Source: Desulfocarbo indianensis (GTDB lineage Bacteria; Desulfobacterota; Desulfarculia; Desulfarculales; Desulfarculaceae). Taken from it: a stretch of 64,000 nt of DNA. The notes beneath the pieces are model-generated. The model saw only the letters and a list, made by a program, of their open reading frames with translations, had not been told where the DNA came from and searched no databases. This document shows positions 33,019 to 43,164 of the stretch, piece after piece (positions within the stretch are counted from its first letter, which is position 1; each line of letters starts with the position of its first letter). The DNA lies in assembly GCA_001184205.1 (NCBI GenBank), contig LBMP01000001.1:62001-126000 (forward strand), written 5' to 3'. Both the position numbers and the translations under genes were made by a program.

Positions 33019-35601
33019 ATGGACCTTGTCGCCCAAATGCAAAAAATCGTAGGGGCTGAAAACGTGGTCACCGGCAAGGTGGACTGCCTGGGCTATTCCC
33101 GCGACATGTCGGTGCACATGGGAGTGCCGGACATGGTGGTGTTCGCCACCACCGTGGAGCAGATTTCCGACGTAATGAAAGCCTGTTCCAAGGCCAAGGT
33201 GCCGGTGATCCCCAGGGGTGGCGGCACCAGCGTCACCGGCGCGGCCCTGCCCATGGACGGCGGCGTGCTGCTGAACCTCATCAAGATGAACCAGATCATC
33301 GAGGTGAACCTGCCCGACCGCTACGTGAAAGTGCAGCCCGGCCTGGTGTGCGGCGCGCTCAACGCGGTGCTGGCCAAGGATAATTATTTCTTCCCGCCCG
33401 ATCCCGGCTCGGCGGCCATCGCCACCCTGGGCGGCATGATCAACACCAACGCCTCGGGCATCCGGGCGGTGAAATACGGCACCACCCGCGATTTCGTGAT
33501 GGGCCTCAAGGTGGTGCTGGCCGACGGCCGGGTGCTGCATACCGGCGCCATCGCCCCCAAGACCTCCAGCGGCTACGACCTCACCCATCTGTTCTGTTCC
33601 TCCGAGGGCACCCTGGGCGTCATCGCCGAGGCCACCCTCAAAATATTGCCCCTGCCCGAATACAGCATTTCCTCGCGCCTGGAGTTCCCCACCATCGAGA
33701 GCGCCGGCGCGGCGGTCACCGACATGATCACCTCCGGCATCCCCATCGCCACCTGCGAGATTTTGGACAACGTCTCCATAGACGTGCTCAGGAAGGCCAT
33801 CAAGCTGGAGGTGGACCAGGGCGTGGGCTGCATGCTCATGATGGAGCTGGACGGGGCCAGGAGCGCGGTGGAGGGCGACGTCAAGAAGGTGGACGCCATC
33901 GGCGCCAAGCACGGCATGCTGGCCAGCCGCTGGACCGACGACCCGGCCGAGAAGGCCCCCCTCTGGGAGGCCCGCCACAAGCTGGTGCCGGCCATGAGCC
34001 GCCTGAAGCCCGGCTACCGCTTGGTGCCTCTCATGGAGGATTTCGGCGTGCCGCTCACCAAGATACCGGCCACCATCAACGCCATCCAGAGCATCGGCCA
34101 GAAGCACGGCTTCCCCATCGCCACCTTCGGCCACATCGGCGACGGCAACCTGCACGCCACCTTCATCATGGACGTGAAGAACAAGGACGAGTGGGACGCG
34201 GTTAAAAAGATCGCCTTCGAGCTGGTGGAGGTCACCGCCGAGATGGGCGGCACCATGAGCGCCGAGCACGGCCTGGGCATGGCCAAGGCCCCCTACATCA
34301 GCACCGAGGTGGGCGACATCGGCCTGGAGGTGATGGGCAAGATCAAAAAGGCCCTGGACCCCAAGAACATCCTGAACCCCAGCAAGCTGGGCCTGGAAGG
34401 CTCCATCAAGGACGTCTACGACCACAGCGCCTTCGACGCCCTGCGCAAGGGATCGAAAAAGGTCCAGTCCTTCGGCGAGGTGGACAACGAGATCGTGGCC
34501 TGCATCCAGTGCGGCTTCTGCCGGCTGGGCTGCCCCACCTACGCCCAGAGCGGCCTGGAGGCCATGAACGCCCGCGGGCGGGTGAGCCTGGCCTTCCACA
34601 TGCTTTCCGGCAATTTGAGCCCCAGCAAGGACGTGGCCGAGCGCCTTTATCAGTGCATGCTCTGCCTGAACTGCAAGTTCACCTGCCCGGCCCAGGTGGA
34701 CGTGGCCTCCATCGTGCAGGCCGCCCGCAAGCGCCTGGTGGAAAAGGGCTACCTGCCCAAGACCTTCAAGCAGCTAATGGCCGACATGATCGACATGGGC
34801 AACCCCTTCAGCCAGCCCAAGGCCACCAGGGCCGACTCCTACCCCGAGGGCGCGCCGGTGGGCAAAAAGGCCCCCACCCTGCTGCATCTGGGATGCTCGG
34901 CCTCCTACCAGGACGTGAAGATCATCCCCAGCGTCATGAAAATCCTGGAGGCGGCGGGCATCGACTTCACCGCCCTGGGCGAGGAAGAAATCTGCTGCGG
35001 CTACCTGGCCTATCTGGTGGGCGACATGACCACCTTCCATAAGGTGGCCGACTCCAACCTGGCCATCTTCAAGGACAAGGGCATCGACCGGGTGCTGACC
35101 ACCTGCGCCGGCTGCCACCGCACCTTCGCCGAGATATATCCCCACGAGGGCCACCAGGACGGCTACCGGGCCGAGCACATCGTGGAGACCATGGAGCGGC
35201 TCATCAACGAGGGCAAGCTCGCGCTCAAGGAGAAAAAGCCCCTCAAGGTCATCTACCACGATCCCTGCGACCTGGGCCGCCATTTGGGAGTGTACGAGCC
35301 TCCCCGCAACGTGATCAGCGCCATCCCCGGCGTGGAGCTGGTGGAGTTCGCCCAGAACCGGGCCCTGGCCAAGTGCTGCGGCGGCGGCGGCGGGGTGAAA
35401 GCCTTTGACAACGAGCTGGGCGGCGACGTGGCCTTCGAGCGGGTGAAGCAGGCCATAGCCTCCGGCGCGGACAGCCTGGTGTCGGCCTGCCCCTCCTGCA
35501 AGAACTCGCTCAACCAGGCGGCGGCGCGCGCGCGCCGGGAGGGCCTGGGCAAGATAAAGGTGCAGGACATCACCGAGCTGGTGGCGGCCCACTTGGCCTG
35601 A
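33019..35601 (+). CDS. GlcD-type FAD-linked oxidase fused to an Fe-S/CCG (GlcF/HdrD-like) module
   Basis: 860 residues. The N-terminal 460 are a vanillyl-alcohol-oxidase-fold 2-hydroxyacid dehydrogenase: VPVIPRGGGTSVTGAALP, FPPDPGSAAIATLGGMINTN, SSEGTLGVIAEATLKI, FGHIGDGNLHATFI and MSAEHGLG. Then follow two [4Fe-4S] motifs (CIQCGFCRLGCPTYA, CMLCLNCKFTCPAQ) and two CCG repeats (LHLGCSASYQD, EICCGYLAY, CAGCHRTFAEI, CDLGRHLGVYE, KCCGGGGGVKAF, SACPSCKNSL). It probably oxidises a D-2-hydroxyacid such as lactate or glycolate and passes electrons to an Hdr-like partner. The neighbouring hdr operon is the obvious candidate. Confidence 0.92.
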   Translation: MDLVAQMQKIVGAENVVTGKVDCLGYSRDMSVHMGVPDMVVFATTVEQISDVMKACSKAKVPVIPRGGGTSVTGAALPMDGGVLLNLIKMNQIIEVNLPDRYVKVQPGLVCGALNAVLAKDNYFFPPDPGSAAIATLGGMINTNASGIRAVKYGTTRDFVMGLKVVLADGRVLHTGAIAPKTSSGYDLTHLFCSSEGTLGVIAEATLKILPLPEYSISSRLEFPTIESAGAAVTDMITSGIPIATCEILDNVSIDVLRKAIKLEVDQGVGCMLMMELDGARSAVEGDVKKVDAIGAKHGMLASRWTDDPAEKAPLWEARHKLVPAMSRLKPGYRLVPLMEDFGVPLTKIPATINAIQSIGQKHGFPIATFGHIGDGNLHATFIMDVKNKDEWDAVKKIAFELVEVTAEMGGTMSAEHGLGMAKAPYISTEVGDIGLEVMGKIKKALDPKNILNPSKLGLEGSIKDVYDHSAFDALRKGSKKVQSFGEVDNEIVACIQCGFCRLGCPTYAQSGLEAMNARGRVSLAFHMLSGNLSPSKDVAERLYQCMLCLNCKFTCPAQVDVASIVQAARKRLVEKGYLPKTFKQLMADMIDMGNPFSQPKATRADSYPEGAPVGKKAPTLLHLGCSASYQDVKIIPSVMKILEAAGIDFTALGEEEICCGYLAYLVGDMTTFHKVADSNLAIFKDKGIDRVLTTCAGCHRTFAEIYPHEGHQDGYRAEHIVETMERLINEGKLALKEKKPLKVIYHDPCDLGRHLGVYEPPRNVISAIPGVELVEFAQNRALAKCCGGGGGVKAFDNELGGDVAFERVKQAIASGADSLVSACPSCKNSLNQAAARARREGLGKIKVQDITELVAAHLA

Positions 35602-35623
35602 TCCGATTAAGTATGCGGGTGAA

Positions 35624-35662
35624 GGGGGGAGCCCCATTGGGCGGCTTCCCGGGGTTCCCCCC
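35624..35662. other. GC-rich hairpin downstream of the FAD oxidase
   Basis: GGGGGGAGCCCC (35624-35635) pairs with GGGGTTCCCCCC (35651-35662) through 11 Watson-Crick pairs and one G-T, around a 15-base loop. No T-run follows, so it may be a barrier or mRNA-stabilising structure rather than an intrinsic terminator. Confidence 0.5.
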
Positions 35663-35806
35663 TCGCGCCCGCTTTCCCATCGCCGCCGCCCGACAAGCCG
35701 GCGCATCAGTCGCTAAGCCACTACTCAAGCGCGCATGGTCGCCATCACGGGGCCGCCGCGATTTTTTAATTGAGAAGAAGCAGGTTAGGCGAGGGGTTGC
35801 GGCGTC

Positions 35807-36060
35807 AGCCCGCTTATTTCATGAGGGTTGGGCGATCATGGCGGGTTTGTCGATCAAGGCGAACGGGTTAAAGAACGAGCCTCATATTCAAAGGCCGCGA
35901 TTCGTCGCCTGGACCGGCACAGCCAGTTGGCCGCTGCCAAGGCGACCGGCAAGCCAAGGAGGCAGGTGTAGTTTTAACTACATCGACGACTTGGCGCAGC
36001 CGGCAACGCCGGCAGCGGTCATCTGGCGCAGCCGGACGCCCATCATGAAATAGGCGGGCT
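35807..36060. repeat. Inverted-repeat element, long copy with central hairpin module
   Basis: 254 bases with terminal repeats AGCCCGCTTATTTCATG (35807-35823) and CATGAAATAGGCGGGCT (36044-36060), one mismatch. The 106-base module (35922-36027) has an outer stem GCCAGxxGGCCGCTGCC/GGCAGCGGxxxxCTGGC, an inner CCAAG/CTTGG, and a TGTAGTT-TT-AACTACA hairpin. Compared with the 43.2 kb copy, the C-to-T change in the left arm is matched by G-to-A in the right arm. The right end supplies AG of the TAG stop of the adjacent minus-strand gene. Confidence 0.9.
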
Positions 36061-36328
36061 AATAAACGTAGCGGTCCAGGAAGAATCCGGAGGAGCGATA
36101 GGCGCTCTTCCTGGCCGGGCCATAGCTGGGTTGGGGCGTGGGCGGCAAAGCGCAGTCGGGGCCGGCCAGCGGGCCCAGAGGCTCCAGGGGCTCCGGCTGG
36201 GGCGCGGCCTCCGCCACCGGCTCCAGGGTGTTAAGCTGGTCGGAATGCACCAGGTAGTAGCGGCCCGGCTTGAGACCCGGAACCCGGCGGGCGCTCTCTC
36301 TGGCTCTTCTGTCCGTTCTTTCAGCCAT
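36059..36328 (-). CDS. Small Pro-rich protein of unknown function
   Basis: 89 residues: a basic N-terminus (MAERTDRRARESARRVPGLK), a short PGRYYLVHSDQLNTL segment that could be a strand-helix unit, then a proline-rich low-complexity stretch and a C-terminal FFLDRYVY. AAAGGAAG precedes the ATG. Its stop TAG overlaps the last two bases of the inverted-repeat element. It is 22 bases downstream of the J-domain gene and probably cotranscribed. I do not recognise the family. Confidence 0.65.
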   Translation of the reverse strand: MAERTDRRARESARRVPGLKPGRYYLVHSDQLNTLEPVAEAAPQPEPLEPLGPLAGPDCALPPTPQPSYGPARKSAYRSSGFFLDRYVY

Positions 36329-36350
36329 GGCCGTCTTCCTTTCCGCGCCC

Positions 36351-37292
36351 TTAAGCCCGGTTCAGTTCCACCACGATCTCGTGATCGGGATTGCAGGCCG
36401 GGGCCTTGACCCGCTGGCCGGGTTGCCAGTTGGCGGGCAGCTCCACCAGGACCCGGTCGGCCCTGGTCACCCGTCCCCTGCCGCCGCAGGCCGGGCAGCG
36501 GTGCAGGCGGCCGGCCTGATCGCCGTAGCGGCCGCTGCCCTCGCATTGCCGGCAGGGGCGGCAGCAGCGCACCGGCAGGTGCAGGGAGGCGGGGTTGCCG
36601 TTCAGCTCCACCCGGTAGACCAGGACGCCGTCTTCCTGGGCCAGGCCCAGGAGCCGCCAGCCGTTATGGGGGCCGGGGGTCACGCTTAAGGGACCGGGGG
36701 CTGGCTTTTCTACTTGGTCAACCATTGGTTGGGGATTGACCCTGGGATCGCCGGGGCTCTTCACCTGGGTTTCATCGGCCCAGCGGGGGGCGGGCCCGGC
36801 GGCTTGCGCCTGGGCTTCCCTCTCTTGGGCGCGGGCCGCGGCCTTGCTCTCGGCGGCGGCTTGGGCCGCGGCCTGGGCCGCCTGGGCGGCCTGGCGGAAA
36901 AAGCGGCGCTTGGCTTCCTGCCAGGCGGAGAAGCGCCGGGCGTGCTCGCCGTGGGCCTCGCGCCGGGCCTCGAACTCTTCGTATTGATAAGCGCTGTATT
37001 GGCCGCCCTCGGGCCGGGCCTGGGGCCGGGCGGCCGAGGCCTTTTGCGGACGGGGCTGGCTGGCGGGGCGGGCCGGGCCGGCCTGATGGGGAGCCCCGCC
37101 TTCCAGGTGCTTCACCAGCTTGTCATAGGCCTGGTTGACCCGGCTCATGAGAGCGCCCAAGGTGCCGGGGTGCAGATCCGGGTGCAGGGCCCTGGCCAGG
37201 CGGCGGTAGGCGGTCTTGACTTCTTCCAGGGAAGCGCCGGGGGTGAGGTCCAGCTCCTGGTAGGCCTTTTGGATGTCTCGCGCCAGGTCCAT
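36351..37292 (-). CDS. J-domain protein with a C-terminal CxxC zinc-finger region
   Basis: 313 residues from ATG 37292 (GGGAG 6 bases upstream). The N-terminal J domain (about 5-65, ALHPDLHPG with the HPD motif) is followed by a long Ala/Gln-rich helical linker with QAAQAAQAAAQAAAESKAAA. A DnaJ-like cysteine region comes next (CCRPCRQCEGSGRYG, CPACGGRGRV), then a short beta tail. DnaJ proper has four CxxCxGxG repeats; here there are two, so it is a minimal or atypical DnaK co-chaperone. It is paired with a small Pro-rich protein downstream. Confidence 0.82.
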   Translation of the reverse strand: MDLARDIQKAYQELDLTPGASLEEVKTAYRRLARALHPDLHPGTLGALMSRVNQAYDKLVKHLEGGAPHQAGPARPASQPRPQKASAARPQARPEGGQYSAYQYEEFEARREAHGEHARRFSAWQEAKRRFFRQAAQAAQAAAQAAAESKAAARAQEREAQAQAAGPAPRWADETQVKSPGDPRVNPQPMVDQVEKPAPGPLSVTPGPHNGWRLLGLAQEDGVLVYRVELNGNPASLHLPVRCCRPCRQCEGSGRYGDQAGRLHRCPACGGRGRVTRADRVLVELPANWQPGQRVKAPACNPDHEIVVELNRA

Positions 37293-37619
37293 GGTCAACT
37301 CCCTTCCCGTAAATTCAGGTTGGTCGCGACCATCCAGGGTGCAAGGCCAATGCCAGAAACGGATGATTATGCTATCTAGCCGTTAAAGCTGGCTTTATGG
37401 GTTGGCGTCGCTGCTCGGCCTCGCCTTGGGCGTGAAACCGGCTTCACACCGGCTGAACCGCGCTCAGCGCCGCATCCCTTGGCCCCGGGCCTTCCCTGGC
37501 CCTGGCTGGCGGATGATTTTAGCTTACCTTTCAGATAGTTGACTCAAGTGTGCACCCGCCTGCGCACGCCTTGCCCCCTTGCTTCACACCCTGGTGCGCT
37601 TGCCAGCGCCGGGCCCGCC
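37293..37619. other. Intergenic region between J-domain gene and ntrC-type regulator
   Basis: 327 bases between two minus-strand genes, containing the upstream region of the J-domain gene and the downstream region of the regulator. An AT-rich patch (TAGATAGCATAATCATCC on the minus strand, about 37360-37380) could be a -10 region. No hairpin with a U-run was found after the regulator gene. Confidence 0.35.
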
Positions 37620-39014
<1,395 letters not shown>

Positions 39015-39193
39015 GGTGCCATCCGTACTCAATAGGCCCAGCTCGGCCCTTTGCTCGTTAAGTTCGCCAGCAAAAGCTGTCGCGCCGCCTTGCGCTGCCC
39101 ACCTTCAGCCACGGCGCGCTGGATTATCCTTGCGGGTGGGGCCGCCTGGCTTTTCCGCATGAAATCATTATGCCCTAAAATCCCCCCTCAGAC

Positions 39194-40906
39194 TCAAGCA
39201 TCGGCCCCCGGCAGCCAGACCCGGAAGGTGGCTCCCCGGCCCAGCCTGGATTTCACCTCGATGCGGCCGCCGGCCTGGCTGATTATCCTATCACAGATGG
39301 AGAGCCCCAGGCCGGTGCCCTGGCCCGGCGGCTTGGTGGTGAAAAAGGGATCGAACAGGTTGCGCATGTTCTCCGGCGCGATGCCCGGCCCGGTGTCGGC
39401 GAAGTTTATGGTCAGCCAGTTGCCTTGCTCAAGCGCGGTGGCGATGGTGAGCACCCCGCCGCCCTCCATGGCCTGGGCCGCGTTCATCACCATGTTCAGC
39501 ACCACCTGCTGGAGCTGGTCGCGGTCCATGCGCACCGGGGGAAGCTGGCGGGCCAGGTCGCGGTTGATGGTGAGGTTGTGGGAGCTGAGCCGCTTGGAGG
39601 TGAAGAACATGTTCAGCACCGCCTCGATGGCCAGGTTCACCTCCACCAGTTGATCCTGGAAAGGGCTGGGCCGGGAATATTCCAGGAGGTCGCGGATGAT
39701 CTTGTCTATGCGCTGGGCCAGATCGAAGATGGCCTCGGCGAACTCCCGGCGCTCCCCGTCGCCCACGCCCTCCTTGGCCAAGAGCTGGGCGTAGCCGCTC
39801 ACCGCCGAAAGGGGGTTGCCTATCTCGTGGGCCACGCCTGCGGCTAAAATGCCCACCGAGGAGAGCTTTTCCGCGTGCACCAACTGGCGCTCCAGGGCCC
39901 GGCGGCGGGTGATGTCGCGCAGGATGGCCAGCACCTCGCCGGAATCGGGCAGGGGGGTGGCGCTCACCAGCATGAGCCGCGACCCTCCGTCGGGCAGGGG
40001 CAGCTCCAGCTCCTGTTCGCGGCGCTGGCCGGAGCCGAACAGCTCGGCGGCGCGCTCCGGGTCGGAGAAAAGCCCGGTCAGGCTGCGCTTCTCCAGATCG
40101 CCGCCGCTGAGGCCGATGCCCGCGGCGGCCTGGTTGGCGTATTTGATGCGGCCGTCGGCCTGGGTGATGATGATGAGATCGCTGGCCGTGTCCAGGAGTC
40201 GCTGCAAGTATTCCTTGTGCTTGTGGGCCTCCAGCTCGCTTTCCAGAAGCTGCTCGTTTATCTCGCCCAATTGCTGGATGAGCCGCACGTTGGCCAGGGC
40301 CGCGGCCGCGTGGTCGCAGAGGATGGTGAGGATGCGGGTCTGCTCCTGGCCGAAGGCCGCGGCCGCCAGGCTGGTGAGGATCATGACCCCCAGCATCTGC
40401 TGGCGGGCCACCAGGGGCAGGGCCATGAAGGAGCGGGATTCCGGCGGCAGCAGGGCTGGCCAGGGTTCCAAGGGCTCCCTGGCCAGATCGGGCGCCAGGA
40501 TTACCCGCCCCGCGCCCAGGGCCTGGCCCAGTTCGCCGTGCAGCAGCGATACCTCGTCCTCGGCAGGCGAGTCTCTTAAAGGACGGGGCGCGTCCCAGGC
40601 CTGGCTCATGGAGGCCTCCGGCGTTAGCCGGGTCATCTCCGGATCGGCCAGCATCAGGCAGGCGAAATCGGCGGGCAGCTCGCTGATGAAGACCTCCACC
40701 AGGCCCAGGGCCAGGCCGGACAAATCCTCGGCCTGGCGCAGGGCGTCCGACACCCGGCGGATGAGGGAAAGTTCCTCGATCTTGGCGTCGAATTCCTGGT
40801 AGATGCGGCCCAGGGTCTCCTTGTAGGTGGAAAGGGCCGCCTCCTGCTCGCGCACCAGTTCCAGCAGCTCGGAGCGGCTCATGTCCTGGTGCTTGGGATT
40901 GGTCAA
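39194..40906 (-). CDS. GAF-PAS sensor histidine kinase
   Basis: 570 residues, TTG start at 40906 (GAGG about 6 bases upstream; an ATG at 40882 is the alternative). A coiled N-terminus leads into a GAF domain (about 50-215, ending LTILCDHAAAALANVRLI), a PAS domain (about 240-345, TASDLIIITQADGRIKYANQ), a HisKA dimerisation helix with GVAHEIGNPLSAV (His) and an ATPase domain with N-box NMVMNAAQAME, DTGPGIAPE, FFTTKPPGQGTGLGL. It is soluble, with no transmembrane helix of its own; the upstream 46-residue membrane peptide may anchor or signal to it. It pairs with the downstream NtrC-type regulator. Confidence 0.93.
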   Translation of the reverse strand: MTNPKHQDMSRSELLELVREQEAALSTYKETLGRIYQEFDAKIEELSLIRRVSDALRQAEDLSGLALGLVEVFISELPADFACLMLADPEMTRLTPEASMSQAWDAPRPLRDSPAEDEVSLLHGELGQALGAGRVILAPDLAREPLEPWPALLPPESRSFMALPLVARQQMLGVMILTSLAAAAFGQEQTRILTILCDHAAAALANVRLIQQLGEINEQLLESELEAHKHKEYLQRLLDTASDLIIITQADGRIKYANQAAAGIGLSGGDLEKRSLTGLFSDPERAAELFGSGQRREQELELPLPDGGSRLMLVSATPLPDSGEVLAILRDITRRRALERQLVHAEKLSSVGILAAGVAHEIGNPLSAVSGYAQLLAKEGVGDGERREFAEAIFDLAQRIDKIIRDLLEYSRPSPFQDQLVEVNLAIEAVLNMFFTSKRLSSHNLTINRDLARQLPPVRMDRDQLQQVVLNMVMNAAQAMEGGGVLTIATALEQGNWLTINFADTGPGIAPENMRNLFDPFFTTKPPGQGTGLGLSICDRIISQAGGRIEVKSRLGRGATFRVWLPGADA

Positions 40907-40916
40907 GGTTTCGCCT

Positions 40917-41057
40917 CTATTTCAAGGGCGTGCGGTTGGTCAGTTTGCGGAAAAAATGGCTCAGCAACAGGCCCAAGCCCAAGACCAGCAGCAGACCCAA
41001 GCCGGCGGCCAGGAGCTTGATGAGCCACAGGGGCATGTCCTGGGGAATGGCGGCCAT
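40917..41057 (-). CDS. 46-residue single-pass membrane peptide upstream of the kinase
   Basis: The frame begins MAAIPQDMPLWLIKLLAAGL, continues through GLLLVLGLGLLLSHFF and ends RKLTNRTPLK. It has one hydrophobic helix followed by a basic tail, giving a predicted cytoplasmic C-terminus. AAAAGGAAAG precedes the ATG at 41057, and the stop is 10 bases before the kinase start. The close spacing suggests cotranscription and perhaps interaction with the otherwise soluble kinase. No known family is recognised. Confidence 0.75.
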   Translation of the reverse strand: MAAIPQDMPLWLIKLLAAGLGLLLVLGLGLLLSHFFRKLTNRTPLK

Positions 41058-41146
41058 TGATACTTTCCTTTTCGCAATTTATGCGATACTGTTAATTATC
41101 ACTGCTCCATGGTATCCGAGCCGCCAAATCGGTTCAAGTTGAGAGA

Positions 41147-43090
41147 ATGGCTCTTTTGCAAACAGAAAGATTCCATTCCTTTCTTTATATCTGGGGGCCT
41201 GACGAGCAGGGCTTGGCAGAGGCCCTGGCCGGGCAGGGCATCCCCATCGAGGTTTTGCCTCCCGGCGAAGAGGGCCTGGAGCGCGTGCGCCTGAACGGCA
41301 GCGGCGTTCTGGTTTGCCCGCCCTTGGAGGAGAAAGACCGCCGCCAAGCCGCCAAGCTGGGCCCCAGCGTGGTGATTCTGGAGATAATGCCCGACCTGGC
41401 CAGTCCCCGGCGGGTATTGAACTCCGGCGGAGCCCAGCATCTCCAATTGCCTTCCCAATTATTGGGCGGGGCCACGGTGGCCCTGGCCTGGATCGGGGTG
41501 CTGGCCAGCGACCAGAGCCGCACGGTGGAGCGCCTGGGCAAGATGCTCAAGGTGATCAGCGCCTTTCGCCTGGCCGGCGGCGCCGAGGCCATTTACGACC
41601 AGCTCACCCAAGAGCTGGTGGCCAATTTCGGTTTCAAGCGCTCCATGCTTTTCCTGCGCCGGGGCGGGCAGATGGAGTTGCGCTCCTTCAGTTGGCCCAG
41701 CGGCAGTCCCGAACTCATAGAAATGCTGAGCGAGGCGCTGGAGGACGATCCTCCCCGCCTGCGGCCGGAAGCGCCGGAATTCGAGGCCCTGTCCCTGGGC
41801 ATGGCCACCCCCATCCCCATCGTGGAATGCGGCTTTCTGCCCGCGCCGGCCCGCGAGATGATGGCTCCCACCAGGGAGCTGGCCCTGGTGCCGCTTTTCA
41901 GCGACCAGGAGCTTTTGGGCGTGCTCACCGTGGATTACGGCGACCAGAAGGACCGCATGCTCACCCAGGGCGATCTGGCGCTCTTGGACACCCTGGCTTC
42001 CCTGGCCGGGGCCATGATCTACAATTCCTGGCTGTATCTGGAGCTGGAGGAGCGCAACCGCGAGCTGGAGCGCAAGGTTCGGGAGCTCACCGTGGTCAGC
42101 GAAATGACCCGCATCCTGAACAGCGGCGACGACCCCCGCGAGGGCGCGGGCGAGATGCTGGCCGTGGTGGCCAAGGTGCTGGAGGCTGATTCGGGCTTCC
42201 TGTTCATCTATGACGAGGAGCGCGAGGAGCTGCGCCTGGCGGGCGATTACAACCTGCCGCCCCACGCCCACGGCCTGTGGCAGCGCATTCCGGGCCTGCC
42301 CATGGAGGTCTTGCGCGAGTTGCCCGAATCCACCCAGCGCCGCCTGGCCCACGGCGATCCCGCCACGGATTGGCCCATGCTGCCGGGCATAAACGGCCCG
42401 GCCCTGGTGCACGTGCTGCGCACCCAGGCCAGGGTGGTGGGCCTGTGGGGCCTGGGCCGCCAGTCCGGCCGCCAAGCCTTTGACGAAGGCGATGAGCAGA
42501 TTTCGGCCATCGCCGACAACCAGATCACCGTGGCCCTCAACTCCCTGCGCCTGCGCCATCTGGCCAGCACCGACGCGCTCACCGGCCTTTACGGCCGCCG
42601 CCATTTCCGGGACGCCCTGGAGCAGGAGCTGAAGCTGGGCTGCCGCCTGGGCTACCCCGTGTCCCTGGCCCTGATCGACGTGGACCTTTTCAAGAAGGTG
42701 AACGACACCCACGGCCACCCGGCGGGCGACGCGGTGCTGGCCAACCTGGGGGCCTGTTTCCGCGCCTGCATCCGGCGCAGCGACATCTGCGCCCGCATCG
42801 GCGGCGAGGAGTTCGCCGTCATCATCCCGCGCTGCGGCGAGGAATGCGCCTGGTCCGTGGCGGAAAAAATCCGGGGCCGGGTCTTGGAAAACCCCACCCG
42901 CTGGGGCGATCACGACCTGCCGGTGTCGGTTAGCCTGGGGCTGGCCACCCAGGAGGCGAGCCGGGAGCTCACCCGCGAGGAGATCATCCGCCGGGCCGAC
43001 GCGGCGCTGTACGTGTCCAAGCGCCGGGGCCGCGACCGGGCCACCATCTATGACCCGGCCGAAGACCAGGAGACCTGGGGCACCCTTTAA
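41147..43090 (+). CDS. GAF-GAF-GGDEF diguanylate cyclase
   Basis: 647 residues. An N-terminal region (1-105) resembles a receiver-like or unknown domain without obvious phospho-Asp. Two GAF domains follow (about 125-300 and 320-475) separated by a coiled segment (ELEERNRELERKVREL). The C-terminal GGDEF domain (about 485-640) has STDALTGLYGRRHF, LIDVDLFKKVNDTHGHPAGD and the active site ARIGGEEFAVII. An inhibitory-site RRSD lies five residues before GGEEF, so product feedback is expected. It synthesises c-di-GMP. It is divergent from the kinase operon; a TCGCA-N5-TGCGA inverted repeat lies between them (41072-41086). Confidence 0.93.
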   Translation: MALLQTERFHSFLYIWGPDEQGLAEALAGQGIPIEVLPPGEEGLERVRLNGSGVLVCPPLEEKDRRQAAKLGPSVVILEIMPDLASPRRVLNSGGAQHLQLPSQLLGGATVALAWIGVLASDQSRTVERLGKMLKVISAFRLAGGAEAIYDQLTQELVANFGFKRSMLFLRRGGQMELRSFSWPSGSPELIEMLSEALEDDPPRLRPEAPEFEALSLGMATPIPIVECGFLPAPAREMMAPTRELALVPLFSDQELLGVLTVDYGDQKDRMLTQGDLALLDTLASLAGAMIYNSWLYLELEERNRELERKVRELTVVSEMTRILNSGDDPREGAGEMLAVVAKVLEADSGFLFIYDEEREELRLAGDYNLPPHAHGLWQRIPGLPMEVLRELPESTQRRLAHGDPATDWPMLPGINGPALVHVLRTQARVVGLWGLGRQSGRQAFDEGDEQISAIADNQITVALNSLRLRHLASTDALTGLYGRRHFRDALEQELKLGCRLGYPVSLALIDVDLFKKVNDTHGHPAGDAVLANLGACFRACIRRSDICARIGGEEFAVIIPRCGEECAWSVAEKIRGRVLENPTRWGDHDLPVSVSLGLATQEASRELTREEIIRRADAALYVSKRRGRDRATIYDPAEDQETWGTL

Positions 43091-43118
43091 CGAGCCGCCA
43101 GATAATGCGCCGACGCGA

Positions 43119-43150
43119 CGAAGCGGACCCGCGGGCCCGCTTCGTTTTTT
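43119..43150 (+). terminator. Rho-independent terminator after the GGDEF gene
   Basis: CGAAGCGG (43119-43126) and CCGCTTCG (43137-43144) form a perfect 8-bp stem with a GC-rich 10-base loop, followed by six T. Confidence 0.85.
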
Positions 43151-43164
43151 GCTGATGAACGCCC

